This document shows, piece by piece, positions 1-28,706 of a DNA stretch of 64,000 nt. The stretch's first letter is position 1, and the number at the start of each line of letters is the position of its first letter. The translations under genes and the position numbers were made by a program. The notes beneath the pieces were generated by a model. The model was not told the origin of the DNA, did not search any database, and saw nothing but the letters and a program-made list of their open reading frames with translations. Source of the DNA: Diphasiastrum complanatum (Eukaryota > Streptophyta > Lycopodiopsida > Lycopodiales > Lycopodiaceae); NCBI GenBank assembly GCA_029204225.1, contig CM055099.1, positions 62,133,890 to 62,197,889 on the forward strand. The letters run 5' to 3'.

Positions 1-247
1 GGTCTGACTCTTGTCGGAGTCAATGTCGAGTTGCTGATCAATCCTGAGTTCGGTGTTGTCGACTCTGGGATTGGAAATTAATGTAGCTTTCCCCTTGTGG
101 TCGAAGAATTGTTCTTCCATAAAAATGACGTCTCTACTGGTGAACGACTTCTGAGTGTCCACGTTGTAGAGCTTGTATGATTTGTGGTCTAGGGAATAGC
201 CAATGAAAATCGACAATCTGCTGGTGTCATCCAGCTTCTTTCTTAGA

Positions 248-556
248 TCAACAGGGATCTGAGCGTAGGCTATGCATCCAAAACACTCGAATATGCTTGA
301 GTGATGGTTTTGATCCTGTCCACACCTCATAAGGTGTCTTGCCATTCAAGGCCTTTGTGATGGATCGATTTTGTAGATAGGCGGCTGTAGTAACAGCTTC
401 TGCCCAGAATTTCTTTGGAAGAGAGGCATGGGCCAACATGCTCTTGGCACTTTCGATGAGTGTCCAATTCTTCCTTTCAGCTACCCCATTGGACTGAGGT
501 GAGTAGTTGGTTGTGTATTGTTGATGTATTCCGTTGGCCTTGCAGAACTCCGTCAA
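248..556 (-). pseudogene. Copia integrase fragment
   Basis: Carries the C-terminal half of the copia integrase core: the catalytic-glutamate region (SPQSNGVAERKNWT) followed by the typical FWAEAV and KTPYEVWTG blocks. The upstream part with the catalytic aspartates is out of frame at about 560-720. Below 248 the homology continues (IGYSLDHKSYKLYNVD region near 130-230) in another frame. It belongs to the copia copy at the left edge. Confidence 0.8.
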
Positions 557-1206
557 TTCGGTAGAGATGAATTCTCCCCCTCCATCAGTACGTAGAGCTT
601 TGATTTTTCTCTGGGTCTGATTTTCAGCAGATGCCTTGAACTGCTTGAGGAACTTGAAAGCTTCGGGTTTGTTCTTCAGAAAATAAGTAGCAGTCCTTCG
701 AGAGAAGTCATCAATGAATGTTAGGACTAAGGAAACAGAGGGCTCCCCCTGTGGAAGCAGTCACAAATGTCGCTATGTACAAGATCAAGCAAACCTTTGG
801 AAGTATGAACTGAATCAGAAAATAAAAGGACTTCTAGCATGCTTGCTGATAATACAGCTTCCACATGGAGAAGTTGGTTTGTTGACAGAAGGAAGATCTT
901 GCACTAGATTCTGAGTCGACATTTGCTGAATACTATTGAAGTTTAGATGGCCTAATCTGAAATGCCAAAGCATATCAGTCGATTCAGAAGCGGATGTATG
1001 AAGAGCTTGGCTATTTGTCGAATAGTAGTGATTAAGCTTGTAAAGATAGCCACGTCGTCTACCGAAAGCTTAAACTTTCCTAGACTTATCGAGTATGGTG
1101 CAGCCCTCTGTATCGAATTCAACCCTTCGACCAGAATCAGTGATTCTGCTTATCGAAAGCAGATTCTTGGTAAGTTTAGGAACATGAAGAACGTTGGACA
1201 TCACCT

Positions 1207-1398
1207 TTATGGAACTCCACTTTGACCGTTTCCTTCACCTTCGATAGAATGAGATGAGTTGTCTCCAAGTTGCACAACTCTTGAATGGGTGAATGGCTTG
1301 TAGCATTGAAACCAGTCTCGATGGTGAGTCATATGTTGAGTTGCTCCTGAGTCCAAGTACCAGGGGTCGATATCCTCATGTTCTCCAACCTTGGTCAT
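1207..1398 (-). pseudogene. Copia aspartic protease fragment
   Basis: Contains the copia protease active-site block, WYLDSGATQHMT, followed by GDNSSHSIEGEG. The frame opens and closes inside the domain, so the flanking polyprotein is lost in this frame. The same protease type is found in the copia at 51.6 kb (WYLDSGVTQHMT), so the two elements are relatives. Confidence 0.8.
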
Positions 1399-1892
1399 AA
1401 AGGCAGCTTCATCTTCCTCTTGTTGCTGAATCGAATGGCTGGTTGTAACAGCATTGGCTTACTGTTGGAACTGCTTCTTCTTCTCGTTGTTGTATTTCAA
1501 AGTTCGGGAGTCCTTGATGAGATGACCAGTCCTCTTACAGTATTTACGGAATAGCTTCTGTCTTTGCTGAAATGATGAAGGCTATAAAGTTGATGCTTCA
1601 TTTGGTACAGGCTGCTGCATGTTGCTCTTCCTGTTAGGATAATCTAACTGTGTAGATCTCTTGGATCTGAACTTCTAATTTCTTTTTTAATATAGAGCTT
1701 GAGGATCCGATCCTAAGCCTGAGGAGGATGCAGTTCTTCATATCTCCTCTTGTAGTAGCATCGAAATTACTCTTGATAGAGTGAGATGCTCCTGGGTCGA
1801 GATTGCCATGACCCAATTTTCATAGGCGTCAGGTAGACTCGATAATAGAGTCATAACAGCATCGGAATCTTCGATGACTGAGCCAGTTGCAG

Positions 1893-2291
1893 TCATCTGC
1901 TCCATAGGATTTTTAAAAGTGTTGAGATGACTCGAAACACTTCAGACATTCTCAAGGTGAAGAATTTCTTCCTCAAATGAAGTTTGGAAGTGACGTCCCT
2001 GATATCGTAAAGAGTTGCTAGGATGTCCCATGCATCCTTAGCAGTCTGTGCAGTTCGTATATGGTTGATTTGAGAGTCTTTGATATTGAGAGTAATCATG
2101 GCGAATGCCTTGCCATCTCTCAGTCTCCATTTGGTGATGACAGCTGCATCACCTTCTGGCTTGACCTCTGTGCCATTAACTACGTCCCACAATTCTTTGG
2201 CAAGTAGAACTACTTTCATCTTGAACTTCCAGAGATGGTAGTTCTCTCCGTTGAGTTTGTCAATCAGAGATGAACTAGAAGACGGATCCAT
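1893..2291 (-). pseudogene. Copia Gag, N-terminal part
   Basis: Starts at the first ATG after the primer site (MDPSSSSSLIDKLNGENYHL) and shows the copia Gag pattern: a KLNGENYHLWKFKM block, then AWDILATLYD and KLHLRKKFFTLRM. It shifts frame near 1,920. Gag forms the virus-like particle. The start is well supported because it lies about 130 bases after the primer site with no earlier in-frame ATG. Confidence 0.8.
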
Positions 2292-2419
2292 TCTGGTTTG
2301 AGCGAGATCGTTGATAGAAACGACAATGTCGTAATATTGTTGGCTGCACGCTTGCTAGAACGATGTCTTGATAGAAACAAGACTAATAACCTGCAATAGA
2401 AATGCAGATAACTAAACCA

Positions 2420-2434
2420 CCCGCTCTGATACCA
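2420..2434 (-). other. Primer-binding site (tRNA-Met type)
   Basis: Minus-strand sequence TGGTATCAGAGCGGG directly abuts the LTR end. This is the standard initiator-tRNA primer site of plant copia elements and fixes the LTR boundary at 2,435. Confidence 0.85.
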
Positions 2435-2989
2435 TGTCGAAAAATGGTAGTATAGCAGCGGAAGTAGAACAACGGACGGTTGTAGATCGGAAGTGCAACA
2501 GTTACCAACAATAATCAAGATGAATAAACAGTAATGCTCAAAAGAACAAACCAGTAGTGAGGCAAAATGTACTCTTAAAATCAGAAGGTAAGTACATGGG
2601 CGTGAAGCTAAGCACAATTCTATGTGCCACAAATATTTTAGAGCTTTCGTCTCTTTAGATAGCTGACTGAAAGGATATTTATTTACAAGATATTTTCAAG
2701 TCTTTCAGGTCACTGCTTTTCTACCTACTTAATTGATTACAGGCGCCTGGTAGTTGGCAACCGCCTTTTAAGTAATAAAGACTATGTACAAGTAGGTGAA
2801 CTGCCATAAAGTCTTGGATCGACTTTTCCCTGATGACGAAGTCAGATAGTTTAGACTCATCAGATAGTTCGGCCTGCTCAGATAGTTCGGACTCATCAGA
2901 TAGTTCGACTTCATCAGATTTGTCGGTTTCGATGTTTTTCAGGATGCTCATTACCGAATGGATTTGGTTTTGAGCATAGAAATCCAACA
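2435..2989 (-). repeat. Long terminal repeat of the left-edge copia
   Basis: On the minus strand it begins TGTTGGA at 2,989 and ends CGACA at 2,435, giving a 555-bp LTR with TG...CA ends. No second copy is in the window. Its first third carries a short tandem repeat, listed separately. Confidence 0.7.
2841..2920. repeat. Short tandem repeat inside an LTR
   Basis: About four degenerate copies of a unit containing CATCAGATAGTTCG, spaced 16-24 bases. On the minus strand it gives an acidic pseudo-peptide repeat (SDES/ELSE), which is an artefact of the repeat and not a protein. Repeats of this kind in the U3 part of LTRs can act as enhancers. Confidence 0.6.
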
Positions 2990-5900
2990 TAAGGGACTCT
3001 TGACTAGTATGAATAGGTTCTCTCTACTAGATGTTCCAAAGCTTACTGATTTTCATGCCTATTAAGTATATTTGTAGGATACGCTTAGCGACGTTCCTTT
3101 TTGGTGTTATTTAAAAGAAGCCATTTTAGAGTTTGAATTTGATGTCGATTTGGCATTTGATTCTTGGTTGTTGCTCTACAGAGCTTGAAGATATTCATGT
3201 GTGCACAACATGTATTTAGAATGTCTTGGAGTGAATCCCATTAAATGGTCCTTGTGTACCCATCTAAATCTAATTAAGAGAAATCCTCATTACTTCCAGT
3301 TATAGGTAAGATATCAAGGCCATACAGAACAATTTGAGCCCTATGCAGCTGCAGTTTAAGCTATCACCTTCAATTCTTGGGCCATGCAACTTAGTAGATG
3401 CCTTTGGAGCCATAAAGCACATCTTAAAAGGCTACAAAAATTGAGCGAACTAAAGAGAATGTTACAAGAGTGTGGGGTCACGATTAGAGTCTCATAAAAT
3501 CATTTGAAGGCAAGTGATTATTCGGAAGCTTAGCATGGTTAGAGTAGTTTAGAACAAGTGTAGCTATCTTAGCATAGCCAAACATCTATTAGTTTCATCA
3601 TTGTGGCATTTAGAGAGATCTTTTGATCAATAAAGCTTTATCCCCTTGTAATCCTAAGAATGGCCCCAAGAACTAGATTTGGTAATAACTAGTCTATACC
3701 TCCCCAACTTAAGAAAATATCGGCCTCAATGTTGGGCTTAAAACAAAAATGAACATAAGTGCTAAAATAATGAGCATTCTTCAAATGAGATCACTGCATC
3801 CAAATGTAGCTACCAAAACTGAGATCATAATATTATAAAAATAGGAAAAAGAACTATTATAAGCTGATGTAGATGCATAAAGGAATCCAAGAGAGAGAAT
3901 GAAGTTCTCAAGTTATTTTGATGGCCCAAGAATGCAATAAGAAAATGTCGTGCATGACCCCAACAATGGACATATAACCTAGTCCATACTTCTCTAATTT
4001 TTGGCCACATAGGTACTTGCATTCTTTTCGTGTCTAATAATTGAATGTCTATGCCTATTTTACTATTTTTAAACCTTATCTGGACAAGACTATTTTGGTG
4101 GATAAGCTTGCCCTTATCCCGCATTAGTATAAATAGTGGCAAAGGGACTACCATTTCTCAGATTATGAATTTGGAGTCCTGAGCTTCTTCTAGGGAAGTT
4201 GCACATTCTTTTAGATCTGCCTTAGCTATTGGCAGCTTTTAATATTCATTCAGTTTTCTTAGTTGGAGAATGCTTTGTCTTATGTTTTCATTTATGCTTT
4301 TATATGTGATTGTGTTCGTAACAATTGGAGGCCAAGTGATATGCACAAACCATGAATGCCAAGGAACATGAAACTCAAGAAAATCACCAAGGAGCAATTG
4401 GAATGGACACATGTGCAATAACAAGATCAAGATCCCAAGGTAACTAAAAGGCCCCTAAATGTAGAGCAGCACCATCACAAGGTAGCCCTAGAGCCCATGA
4501 ATACAAAATAGCATCATGCCAAGGGATTTGTAATGCGCATGAGTGGAACATAGCATCAACCCAAGTTATTCGTAAGGTCCATAAATGTAGAGCATCCTTT
4601 GGAAGAACAAGTACATCCCATATTAGTCATCTAGACCAAGAATGCCAAATAAGAGCAACTGACCTCATAACTGTAGTATTAGCAAATCCATTGAAAAGGA
4701 CCTCATAAGGATATTTTCAATATACAAGCCCTAACATCTGGGACCACTAGCAAAAAGAACATGAGTAAACACATCCTAGGCTAGGCGTAAGAATGTCATA
4801 AAGCAACAATGAGGAACTATGAAAACGGAAACCAGAAAAACCATCCTAGCCAAACATGCCAACCATATGCTGGATACACCCAAACAAACCCTACATGGTG
4901 TCACATCATAGAAGAAGATTCACAGATGTATAGTATCCCAAAACATATAGAGAAGGGAAAACCTTGCAGAGTATATCAAGTTGGATCAACATGTGCGTTA
5001 AAATCGCTGGAACACTACTATGGGGTGTAACCCTACAAATCTTTGCCCTTTGTGAAAAAAGAAGCCAGTGATTGTACTGAGACTATGCACATATTGGAAG
5101 CAAAAATTGGATGGTAGATACATCAATAGGAGGAACATAAAGTACCTCAGCATAATTTGAACATTTATGCAATCCTTCACATATGCAAGATGAAGTCGTG
5201 CTGAAAAGGAAAGTACAGGCACATGATCCTCATATGAAAGAATATGTGGTCCCTCAAAACATACTTGAGGCATTTCTCATTGAGGAAGCAAACCTTTTTG
5301 TAAATATTTCTTACTCCCATTTCATGTGCTTGTAAAAAGTTTGACCTTGAGGATGATTTGACAGCAAAGAAAGAGATGCAAAGTCATCAAACACACTGAA
5401 TAAGAGAGGCCCTTTTGAACTACAATTTGCATAGTCATCAGGTTTTATATGAAAATTGACAAATTTAAGAAACAGATTAAGGCTCAAAGATCCCAAGATT
5501 CAAAAGCATCCAAAACCAAGATCTATCTTTGGCAACAGAGAAACCCACCAAATTGGTTCATTTCAAACAAAGCCATGCACAAAACAAGAAGTTGAATCAA
5601 TGTAAAATAAGGCCACATTGTATGTCTTTGTATATGTATATGTGCAGTCACTAAAAGCAAAAGCATTTTTCATTGAAAGATTGATATTTATTATTGAGGA
5701 GATTGGAAACCTCAGAAAAAGTAGCATGCCTAGACAAAATGGAAGATTGTGATGAGTTCGGTACTGAAGAAATTAGAAAATCTGGTAGAGATAGCATGTC
5801 TAGACAAATAGTGTACAATGTCGCATTCATTCTAAAACTCCACAGAATGAAACTTATCTTAAAGAGCTACCAGCTACCTTCAGCACTCAACTAGAAACAA

Positions 5901-6208
5901 GTAAGAACTTACTGAAGGTTTCAAAAGTTCAAGTTAAGGGAGTCTCTTAGTCATACAAGCAGTTCTCACTCTTGACAGTATGAAGCTGAAAGAGCATCCA
6001 TGATTCATAAATTTATGCAGAACATTGATGAATAGATGTACATTAAGTGAAAGTAACTTTGGATGTTGATGGTACAAGGATGAGGAATTTGAGAAAATGG
6101 ACTAAAAGACTTAATTAGGAAAAAATTACACATTTCAAAGAGCAAGTACACATTCACACTGGAGAAGAAATGTTCCTGCTGCAAGAAAGGTTAATTCTTT
6201 ATAAATAC
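2990..6208. other. Probable IFT88 intron, no gene recognised
   Basis: About 3.2 kb without a convincing coding region on either strand. I looked on the minus strand for the next IFT88 TPR exon and did not find it, so the C-terminal exons probably lie left of the window. It holds one degenerate repeat shared with 21.4 kb (see 4,390-4,760). Confidence 0.5.
4390..4760. repeat. Diverged dispersed repeat, copy 1
   Basis: Shares ordered short blocks with 21,420-21,610, for example GACACATGTG, CAAGGTA(T/G)CCCT and GCCCATGAAT followed by CATCATG. The block also repeats itself loosely (three CCATGAAT/CATAAATGTAGAGCA-like units). Its class is unknown; it could be part of an old LTR. Confidence 0.4.
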
Positions 6209-23521
<17,313 letters not shown>

Positions 23522-24701
23522 CTGCTACCTAACACATTGTAATATGTAGACATTAAAAGCAATCCGTTGACTCTAAGCCCAAGGAAAAATACATAACTGT
23601 TTGTGATGGAATATAATGGATCACTTCTTGTCAACATTGAGTGAGAATCATACAAATGCAACATGACCACATTAATCAATGAAGTTCCAAGGTGATTGGT
23701 TATGTTTGTTTGACAAATAAAACTTAAAGAAAAGAATGGCAAATATTTCAAACTAGCATGTCCCAATTTCATGTGCTCTTAACTATCCTTTGTATATTTT
23801 TTCCTCTCTATTAGTGTCATTTCTAGGGTTATCCACATACCGTACTTGAAGGTTGCCAGTAGTTCACCCACAAGAATATACAAGAGACGACATGAATTCA
23901 CAAAGACATTGGACATAATTCGCCACCCAACCATAGAACATAAACTTGTCCTTGCACCCAAGCCTAGGATATAGCATTGTGTATCAATTCACTAGTCATG
24001 GCGTCTTGTAACATTGTAGCACATCCCACTACGGAGCTGTGTTGTCAAGTCGCAACAATCACATTAAAAAAGAAACGTAGTGGTTGGCTGGAAATTAATG
24101 GACTGCGTGCAAAAGAGCAGAAAGGTTTTTGGAAAATGCATTCCACCATCGATCACTCGGTCACAATATGCTCCATTATTGAGGAGAGCCATAGGACACA
24201 ACTTAACCGCTATTGTTGCTTCGTGAACTTCGACAAAGCCTTTGACAATGTTCCAAGCCATTAATTATGGGAAAGAATTGTAGGAAATCAAAGTGTCAAG
24301 ATCCTTCTAACATTCAATCTCCATATACAAGAAGAAGAGGGAGAGGGTTAGGCGCCCTCAAGGAGAAAGAAAGTAGTAGCAATGCTAGAAAGGGAATGAA
24401 TTACAAATGAATAATGAGTGCATATAAATAGGCCTTCCAAGGGCCTAGACTCTTCCAAAGCCTAAGTTCTAGAACCTACTAATTATAGGGCACCCCCAAA
24501 AGTCAAGATCGGGCCCCTTAACATAATTAGACTTGACATGGACCCACGAGTTATTAGTAGACCAAAATTGGGTCCAACTTAGCTAAAACTAACTTGACAT
24601 GGTCTAAATAATAAACCTAACCCATGGTTACACCATAGAACCCACGGTTCCCAGAACTGTGGGTCCTGGGAACCGTGGCAGGAACCGTGGTACGGTTCCA
24701 G

Positions 24702-24898
24702 TAATTAATTAATTAATTAATTAATTACCAAATCATTACAGACACAGATTTGGACCTGATTTAAACACAGATTTGGACCTGATCCACACAGACCTGATAA
24801 TCCACCCACACAGACCTGATAATCCATACACACCTGTTAATCCAGATTCCACACAGACCTGTGTACTGAAAAAAAAAAATTAATTAATTAATTAATTA
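24702..24898. repeat. TTAA-tract-flanked insert inside the solo LTR
   Basis: (TTAA)n tracts at 24,702-24,727 and 24,879-24,898 enclose imperfect direct repeats of CACAGA(T/C)...ACCTGAT(A)ATCCA, followed by an A run. The 27.8-kb LTR of the same family lacks it. Confidence 0.6.
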
Positions 24899-24974
24899 CC
24901 TCCACGGTTCACATGGTTCCTGCATAAAAGTTCTGAAAACCATACGGTTCACTGTATGGTTCTCAGAACTGTAC

Positions 24975-24992
24975 TGAACCGTTAACGGTTCA
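24975..24992. repeat. 18-bp perfect palindrome
   Basis: TGAACCGTTAACGGTTCA reads the same on both strands. It is surrounded by related half-sites (CACGGTTC, ATACGGTTCACTGTAT), making the segment 24,640-25,000 able to fold extensively. Confidence 0.9.
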
Positions 24993-25960
24993 TTAATTCT
25001 ATGGGTTACACAAGTCTCGACCTTTTGGGTCAATGTAACCTATGGGAACCTAACATTATCATTTATTATTTCTAACAAGAATGGAGGAAATTGGTGCTCC
25101 TACACACATAAGACATGCATGGGGCAACTTCACAAAAAAGTGATAGCAAAGATCTTCAAAGGGTGTTACCATTGAGATTTTTGGCAGCATCAGTGTTAGA
25201 TATCATCAAGTGGCTCAGTTTTAGGAAAATTTAGGGTAACGAATGGCCCAAACAAGTTCCTAACCTGAAATTGCAATTGGAAATCACCTTTGAAAAGGGA
25301 AAGACAATGCTGCAAAATTGGTTAAATCCTAGGTTTATTGGATACACATAAAGGCATATTGCAAGGGACATCTCTATGAATAAAAAGCAAGCCATCTCAA
25401 GACTATGAATGAATTCACATGCATTGTCCAAAGCTTTGATCATAAACAGGAAGATGGTGCAACCCAAAGCATTGTTAGGAAGCACACACCTGCCTACTTT
25501 GGAGAAATGACAAAGTGGAAACAAAGCATAATCATCTTCTCAATTGTGGCTACCTACAAACACTTCAAAAAGACTTCAATGGACTTTTGATCAAGGTCAT
25601 CAGTTTCATGGTACTCCCACGCCTCTCACCTTTTATACATATACGATATAACTATTTCACAATTACCAAAGGGATCTCATCAATACATCTGAGGCGTCAT
25701 TCATCGAGTAAACTTATAGGACATTGTAGGGACCTCTTGGGGTCAAATTAGACTTCTATCGTTCCCACTTCTTGGAGTTAGATGTTGTTGATATACCAGT
25801 ATTCCCTCGGTACCTGGATAGTGGTCTTTCACATTGCCTCCAGTATACATTGGAACAGTTCCGAGTTTCCTCACATTAGTTATATGTGGATCCAGGACGA
25901 TTTCAGGTATCCCACGTGAGGGCGGCGAGGAGGAGTCAGAGGAGCACATGAGATCAGAGG

Positions 25961-26559
25961 GCGTCACCTACTTTTTTGTGATTCACCTGTCACACACTAG
26001 TCTCTTATCCCTTATGTTGTTTCCCTAATGATACAAGAGATGTTTCTTCTAAGGCGACATATGTGCTAGAGAGATCAATATGGAGACCTAGGCTCCCATC
26101 TCCAAATCACCTCCTTTTTCTTAAGAAATTATCAGAGAATGAGACAAATATCCCATCCACATATCAAGATTGGAGGTAGCATACAGTAGTGATAACGAGA
26201 GCCCTTTGAACCGACAGACTATGAGCACCCATACTGGAGATAACACTCCATCTTCAGTCTCACAAACAGTGCCGAGCCTACTCCACTATGACATCATATC
26301 TCATATATTGCCCCCTTTACAACATGCCTTATGGTATCATTATATTAGTAGCAGCACTATTTTCAGTTTATGCAGAGATTTCACTTAAACAATCAAAGGC
26401 GCTCTTTGATTGATTAAGTCTAGATTATTTTTATTTAAATCTTGGAGACATTTTTATGCTCCTATGCAGACTATCACACTTGAGATGTACTATCTAGTCT
26501 TATATGCCTTTTGGCATTCATAGACAATAATAAAGCGTTTTTTTTTTTCTCTCTCACTC
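25961..26559. other. Unassigned stretch
   Basis: No gene or element domain is recognised. The first 40-60 bases may extend the LINE finger region (EEESEEHM). After about 26,440 it may belong to the minus-strand copia that follows. Confidence 0.4.
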
Positions 26560-27000
26560 ATTTGTTGGTCAATGTAGTAGCGTATACCATCATCCACATG
26601 AATTTCCACAACTGTCTTCGAGTCATCCTTCTTGTGGTAGACACATGGGTCTATTATGCTTCATGGCAAATGATAGTTAAACAAAAAATTGTTGAATCTT
26701 GTGTTTCAGGTTTGAGATGCTTGCTTCAAACCACGTAGGTTTTTTCTGAAAATGCAAATGCCATCTAGTCTTTCGTCTTGGATGTAACCTTATGGTTGCT
26801 CCAGAATAATTTCTTCTCGCAATTCTCCATGTAGAGATGCAATCTTCAGGTCAAATTATAGCATTCTTATATTTTCTACTGCTACTATCGAGAGTATAGT
26901 CTTGATACATTTGAATTTCACAACTGGAGCAAGTTGGTTGTTGTGAATAGCCATTTGCAACCAATCTTGCCTTGCATTGATCTAGTGAAGATCCACTAAC
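26560..27000 (-). pseudogene. Copia reverse transcriptase blocks
   Basis: Minus-strand reading gives KARLVANGYSQQ, LAPVVKFKCIKTILSIVAVE, REEIILEQP.GYI, LRGLKQASQT and the catalytic-box equivalent VEIHVDDG, all in copia order but in changing frames with stops. Confidence 0.75.
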
Positions 27001-27116
27001 CATTTTTCATATCGATCTAGTGGCCTTTGTTGTCTTTGTGGGTGTTTCGATTGTTGTTAATCATCTTGTTGATTCGAAACTTCTCCAAAGTGGATTTCAT
27101 TCATATGTTCTATTCA

Positions 27117-27320
27117 TAGTACCCTCTGGTACCGCCATTATGGTGCCGCCCTCAGATCTGCAGTACCAGGGCAGCACCATAATTAAAAAAAAATTAAAAT
27201 TAGAATTTTTTTTCCGTGTTATTTTCGTATAAAAAAAAATTTGGTACTGTGGGACCGGTATGGTACCGAGGTACCATACTGGTACTGCGGTACCGGGATC
27301 CGCGGTACCCGGTACCTATG
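27117..27320. repeat. GGTACC-rich palindromic cluster
   Basis: Holds repeated GGTACC/GGTACT half-sites and the near-perfect hairpin GTATGGTACC-GA-GGTACCATAC at 27,258-27,279, beside A/T runs. It interrupts the linker/RT region of the decayed copia. It is similar in style, not in exact sequence, to the palindromic insert at 24.6-25.0 kb. Confidence 0.65.
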
Positions 27321-27763
27321 GTTCTATTGAATCCTAATTTGCATATGTCTATTGCATCGGATCAAAAACTTCCATCAAACCTACTATGCTAAATGTTTTT
27401 GTTATTATAAGAGCTCGTTTGTGCTCTTGTAATCAAAGAATATGAAGAAGTGACATGTAGTTCTTTATTATACAGACTTTTGAGAGTAATTTTGTCATCA
27501 ACCTAGTGCAAAAAGCTCAAATATGCAATCAAAACTTTGAAAGTGAATGAAGTTCCAAAATCAGTTTTTTTTAACACCCTACATTATGGAGGGCCAAATT
27601 GTGAAATAAGGATATTTTCTTCGGTGACATTTTCCAACAAAAACAATTCATATGTTGCTTCTGAGTGAATGCTTTGATTCTCTTCAAGACTTGTGATTGT
27701 GCTATTTGCTTCTTGAGTTATTGGATGGTCAAATGCAATGTCGCGCAATGAAGCTTTGTCAAC

Positions 27764-28693
27764 TGTTGGAATGTAAATGGAATTGCTTACATTACCATAG
27801 GTTACTTTGACCCAAAAGGTCGAGAGTTGTGTAACCATGGTCATTTATTATATTAGGCCTACTAAAATTAGAGTTAGCTAAGTTAGTATGAAATTAACTT
27901 GGTAGGGACTCATGGGTCCACTAGGCCTAATTGTGACATTAAGTACCCCAACTTGACATATTGGAGGTACCTTATTCTTTCTATGTAACTTATAGAAAGT
28001 TGGATAGTCAATAGTCAAGTAGTTGGAAAGCCAATAGTCAAGTAGTTGGATAGCCAATAGTCATGAAGTTAGATAGTCATCTTGGACTATAAGTTATGGA
28101 CTCGGCTCATTACATTCACCATGTCCATTTACATTTACTTTACTTTATGCATAGGCAGGCTTTGGGCCCTTTTTTATTCATTATTTGACATTTAGACTAT
28201 ATGGTTGGCCTTGGGCCCTATTATTGACATTTAGACCATATTATTGGCCTTGGGCCCTATGATTCACTATATTGGTTATTTGGTCATATTACTGAGAGTG
28301 GGGGCCTTCTTGGAGGGCGCACTATTTTCCCTCTCAGTTTGGCCCTAGCCACTGGAAGCTTCCTTTTAGGGCTTCCTCTTGGCTATAAGTAGGGATTCTG
28401 TGTCATTTGTTACTTGGCTTATGATATGATCTCCTTCTTTAGTCTCTTTAAGCTTTCTCTCTCCTGCTTTCTAGGGTTAAGTCTTGCTTATGTGATGCTT
28501 TCATAGACTAAATCTAGATCAGCCGTGGCTACGTTCATAACTCTATATATATGTGTGCATCCCAATTGTATAAGACACATTCGTAAGCAATACTGACTAT
28601 TCTCCTTGGCTGTCCACAAGCTCTCTTTCTTTTGAGAATGCTTGTGTGATTGAATAGCTAAGATCCTGGATCCTTAGGCTTCTATTTCCTACA
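27764..28693 (+). repeat. 5' LTR, 930 bp
   Basis: Begins TGTTGGAATG and ends TTTCCTACA next to the primer site. It includes a four-copy 23-bp tandem repeat and GGGCCC-containing repeats at about 28,150-28,265. The outer 250 bp matches the 3' LTR almost exactly. Confidence 0.9.
27999..28080 (+). repeat. 23-bp tandem repeat in LTR
   Basis: Three full copies plus a partial copy of GTTGGATAGTCAATAGTCAA plus GTA, with small changes. The 3' LTR deletion breaks within the third copy, so this repeat may have promoted it. Confidence 0.85.
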
Positions 28694-28706
28694 TGGTATC
28701 AAAGCC
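28694..28706 (+). other. Primer-binding site (tRNA-Met type)
   Basis: TGGTATCAAAGCC immediately after the LTR end TTTCCTACA; one base from the usual TGGTATCAGAGC. Confidence 0.85.

Larger units (their letters stand above)
1..2989 (-). mobile_element. Ty1/copia retrotransposon, 5' part, cut by window edge
   Basis: Read on the minus strand, the order is LTR, tRNA-Met-type primer site, gag, degenerate zinc knuckle, protease and integrase, which is the copia order; the reverse transcriptase should lie left of the window. The zinc knuckle near 1,500-1,540 is decayed: two of its three cysteines are replaced (RKYCKRTGHLIKDS). Coding is broken into short frames by stops and frameshifts, so the copy is dead. 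It lies on the IFT88 side of the window in the same orientation as that gene, and is probably inside an IFT88 intron, because the remaining IFT88 exons have not appeared by position 1. Confidence 0.85.
24279..25077 (-). mobile_element. Solo LTR of the 27.8-kb copia family, TSD AGAAT
   Basis: Minus strand begins TGTTAGAA at 25,077 and ends TTTCCTACA at 24,279. The outer part matches the LTR at 27,764 (CATAGGTTAC, TTGACCCAAAAGGTCGAGA, TGTGTAACC). It is flanked by a perfect 5-bp duplication AGAAT (24,274-24,278 and 25,078-25,082) and splits the LINE reading frame WER|MEEIG, so the insertion point is certain. It carries an extra AT-rich, palindromic insert absent from the 27.8-kb LTR. Confidence 0.85.
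24000..25960 (+). mobile_element. Decayed LINE with internal deletion, split by a solo LTR
   Basis: Plus-strand LINE. Block 1 (about 24,040-24,278) reads LRAKEQKGFWKMHSTIDHSV then CCFVNFDKAFDNVPSH and LWER, early RT motifs. After the solo LTR (24,279-25,077) it continues MEEIGAPTHIRHAWGQLHKK. Block 2 (about 25,560-25,935) reads SWYSHASHLL, PKGSHQYI and GVKLDFYRSHFLELDVVDIP, the same post-RT region as in the LINEs at 16.3 and 37.5 kb. Only about 400 bases separate the blocks, so the catalytic YADD part is deleted. Confidence 0.7.

Noticed and set aside
2721-2990. Acidic Ser/Glu/Asp repeat protein on the minus strand
   Set aside because: It is the translation of a short tandem repeat in the LTR, ends exactly at the LTR boundary and has no domain.
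2990-6208. Search for the next C-terminal IFT88 TPR exon
   Set aside because: No frame with TPR-like residues and splice sites was found; the exons are probably beyond the left edge.
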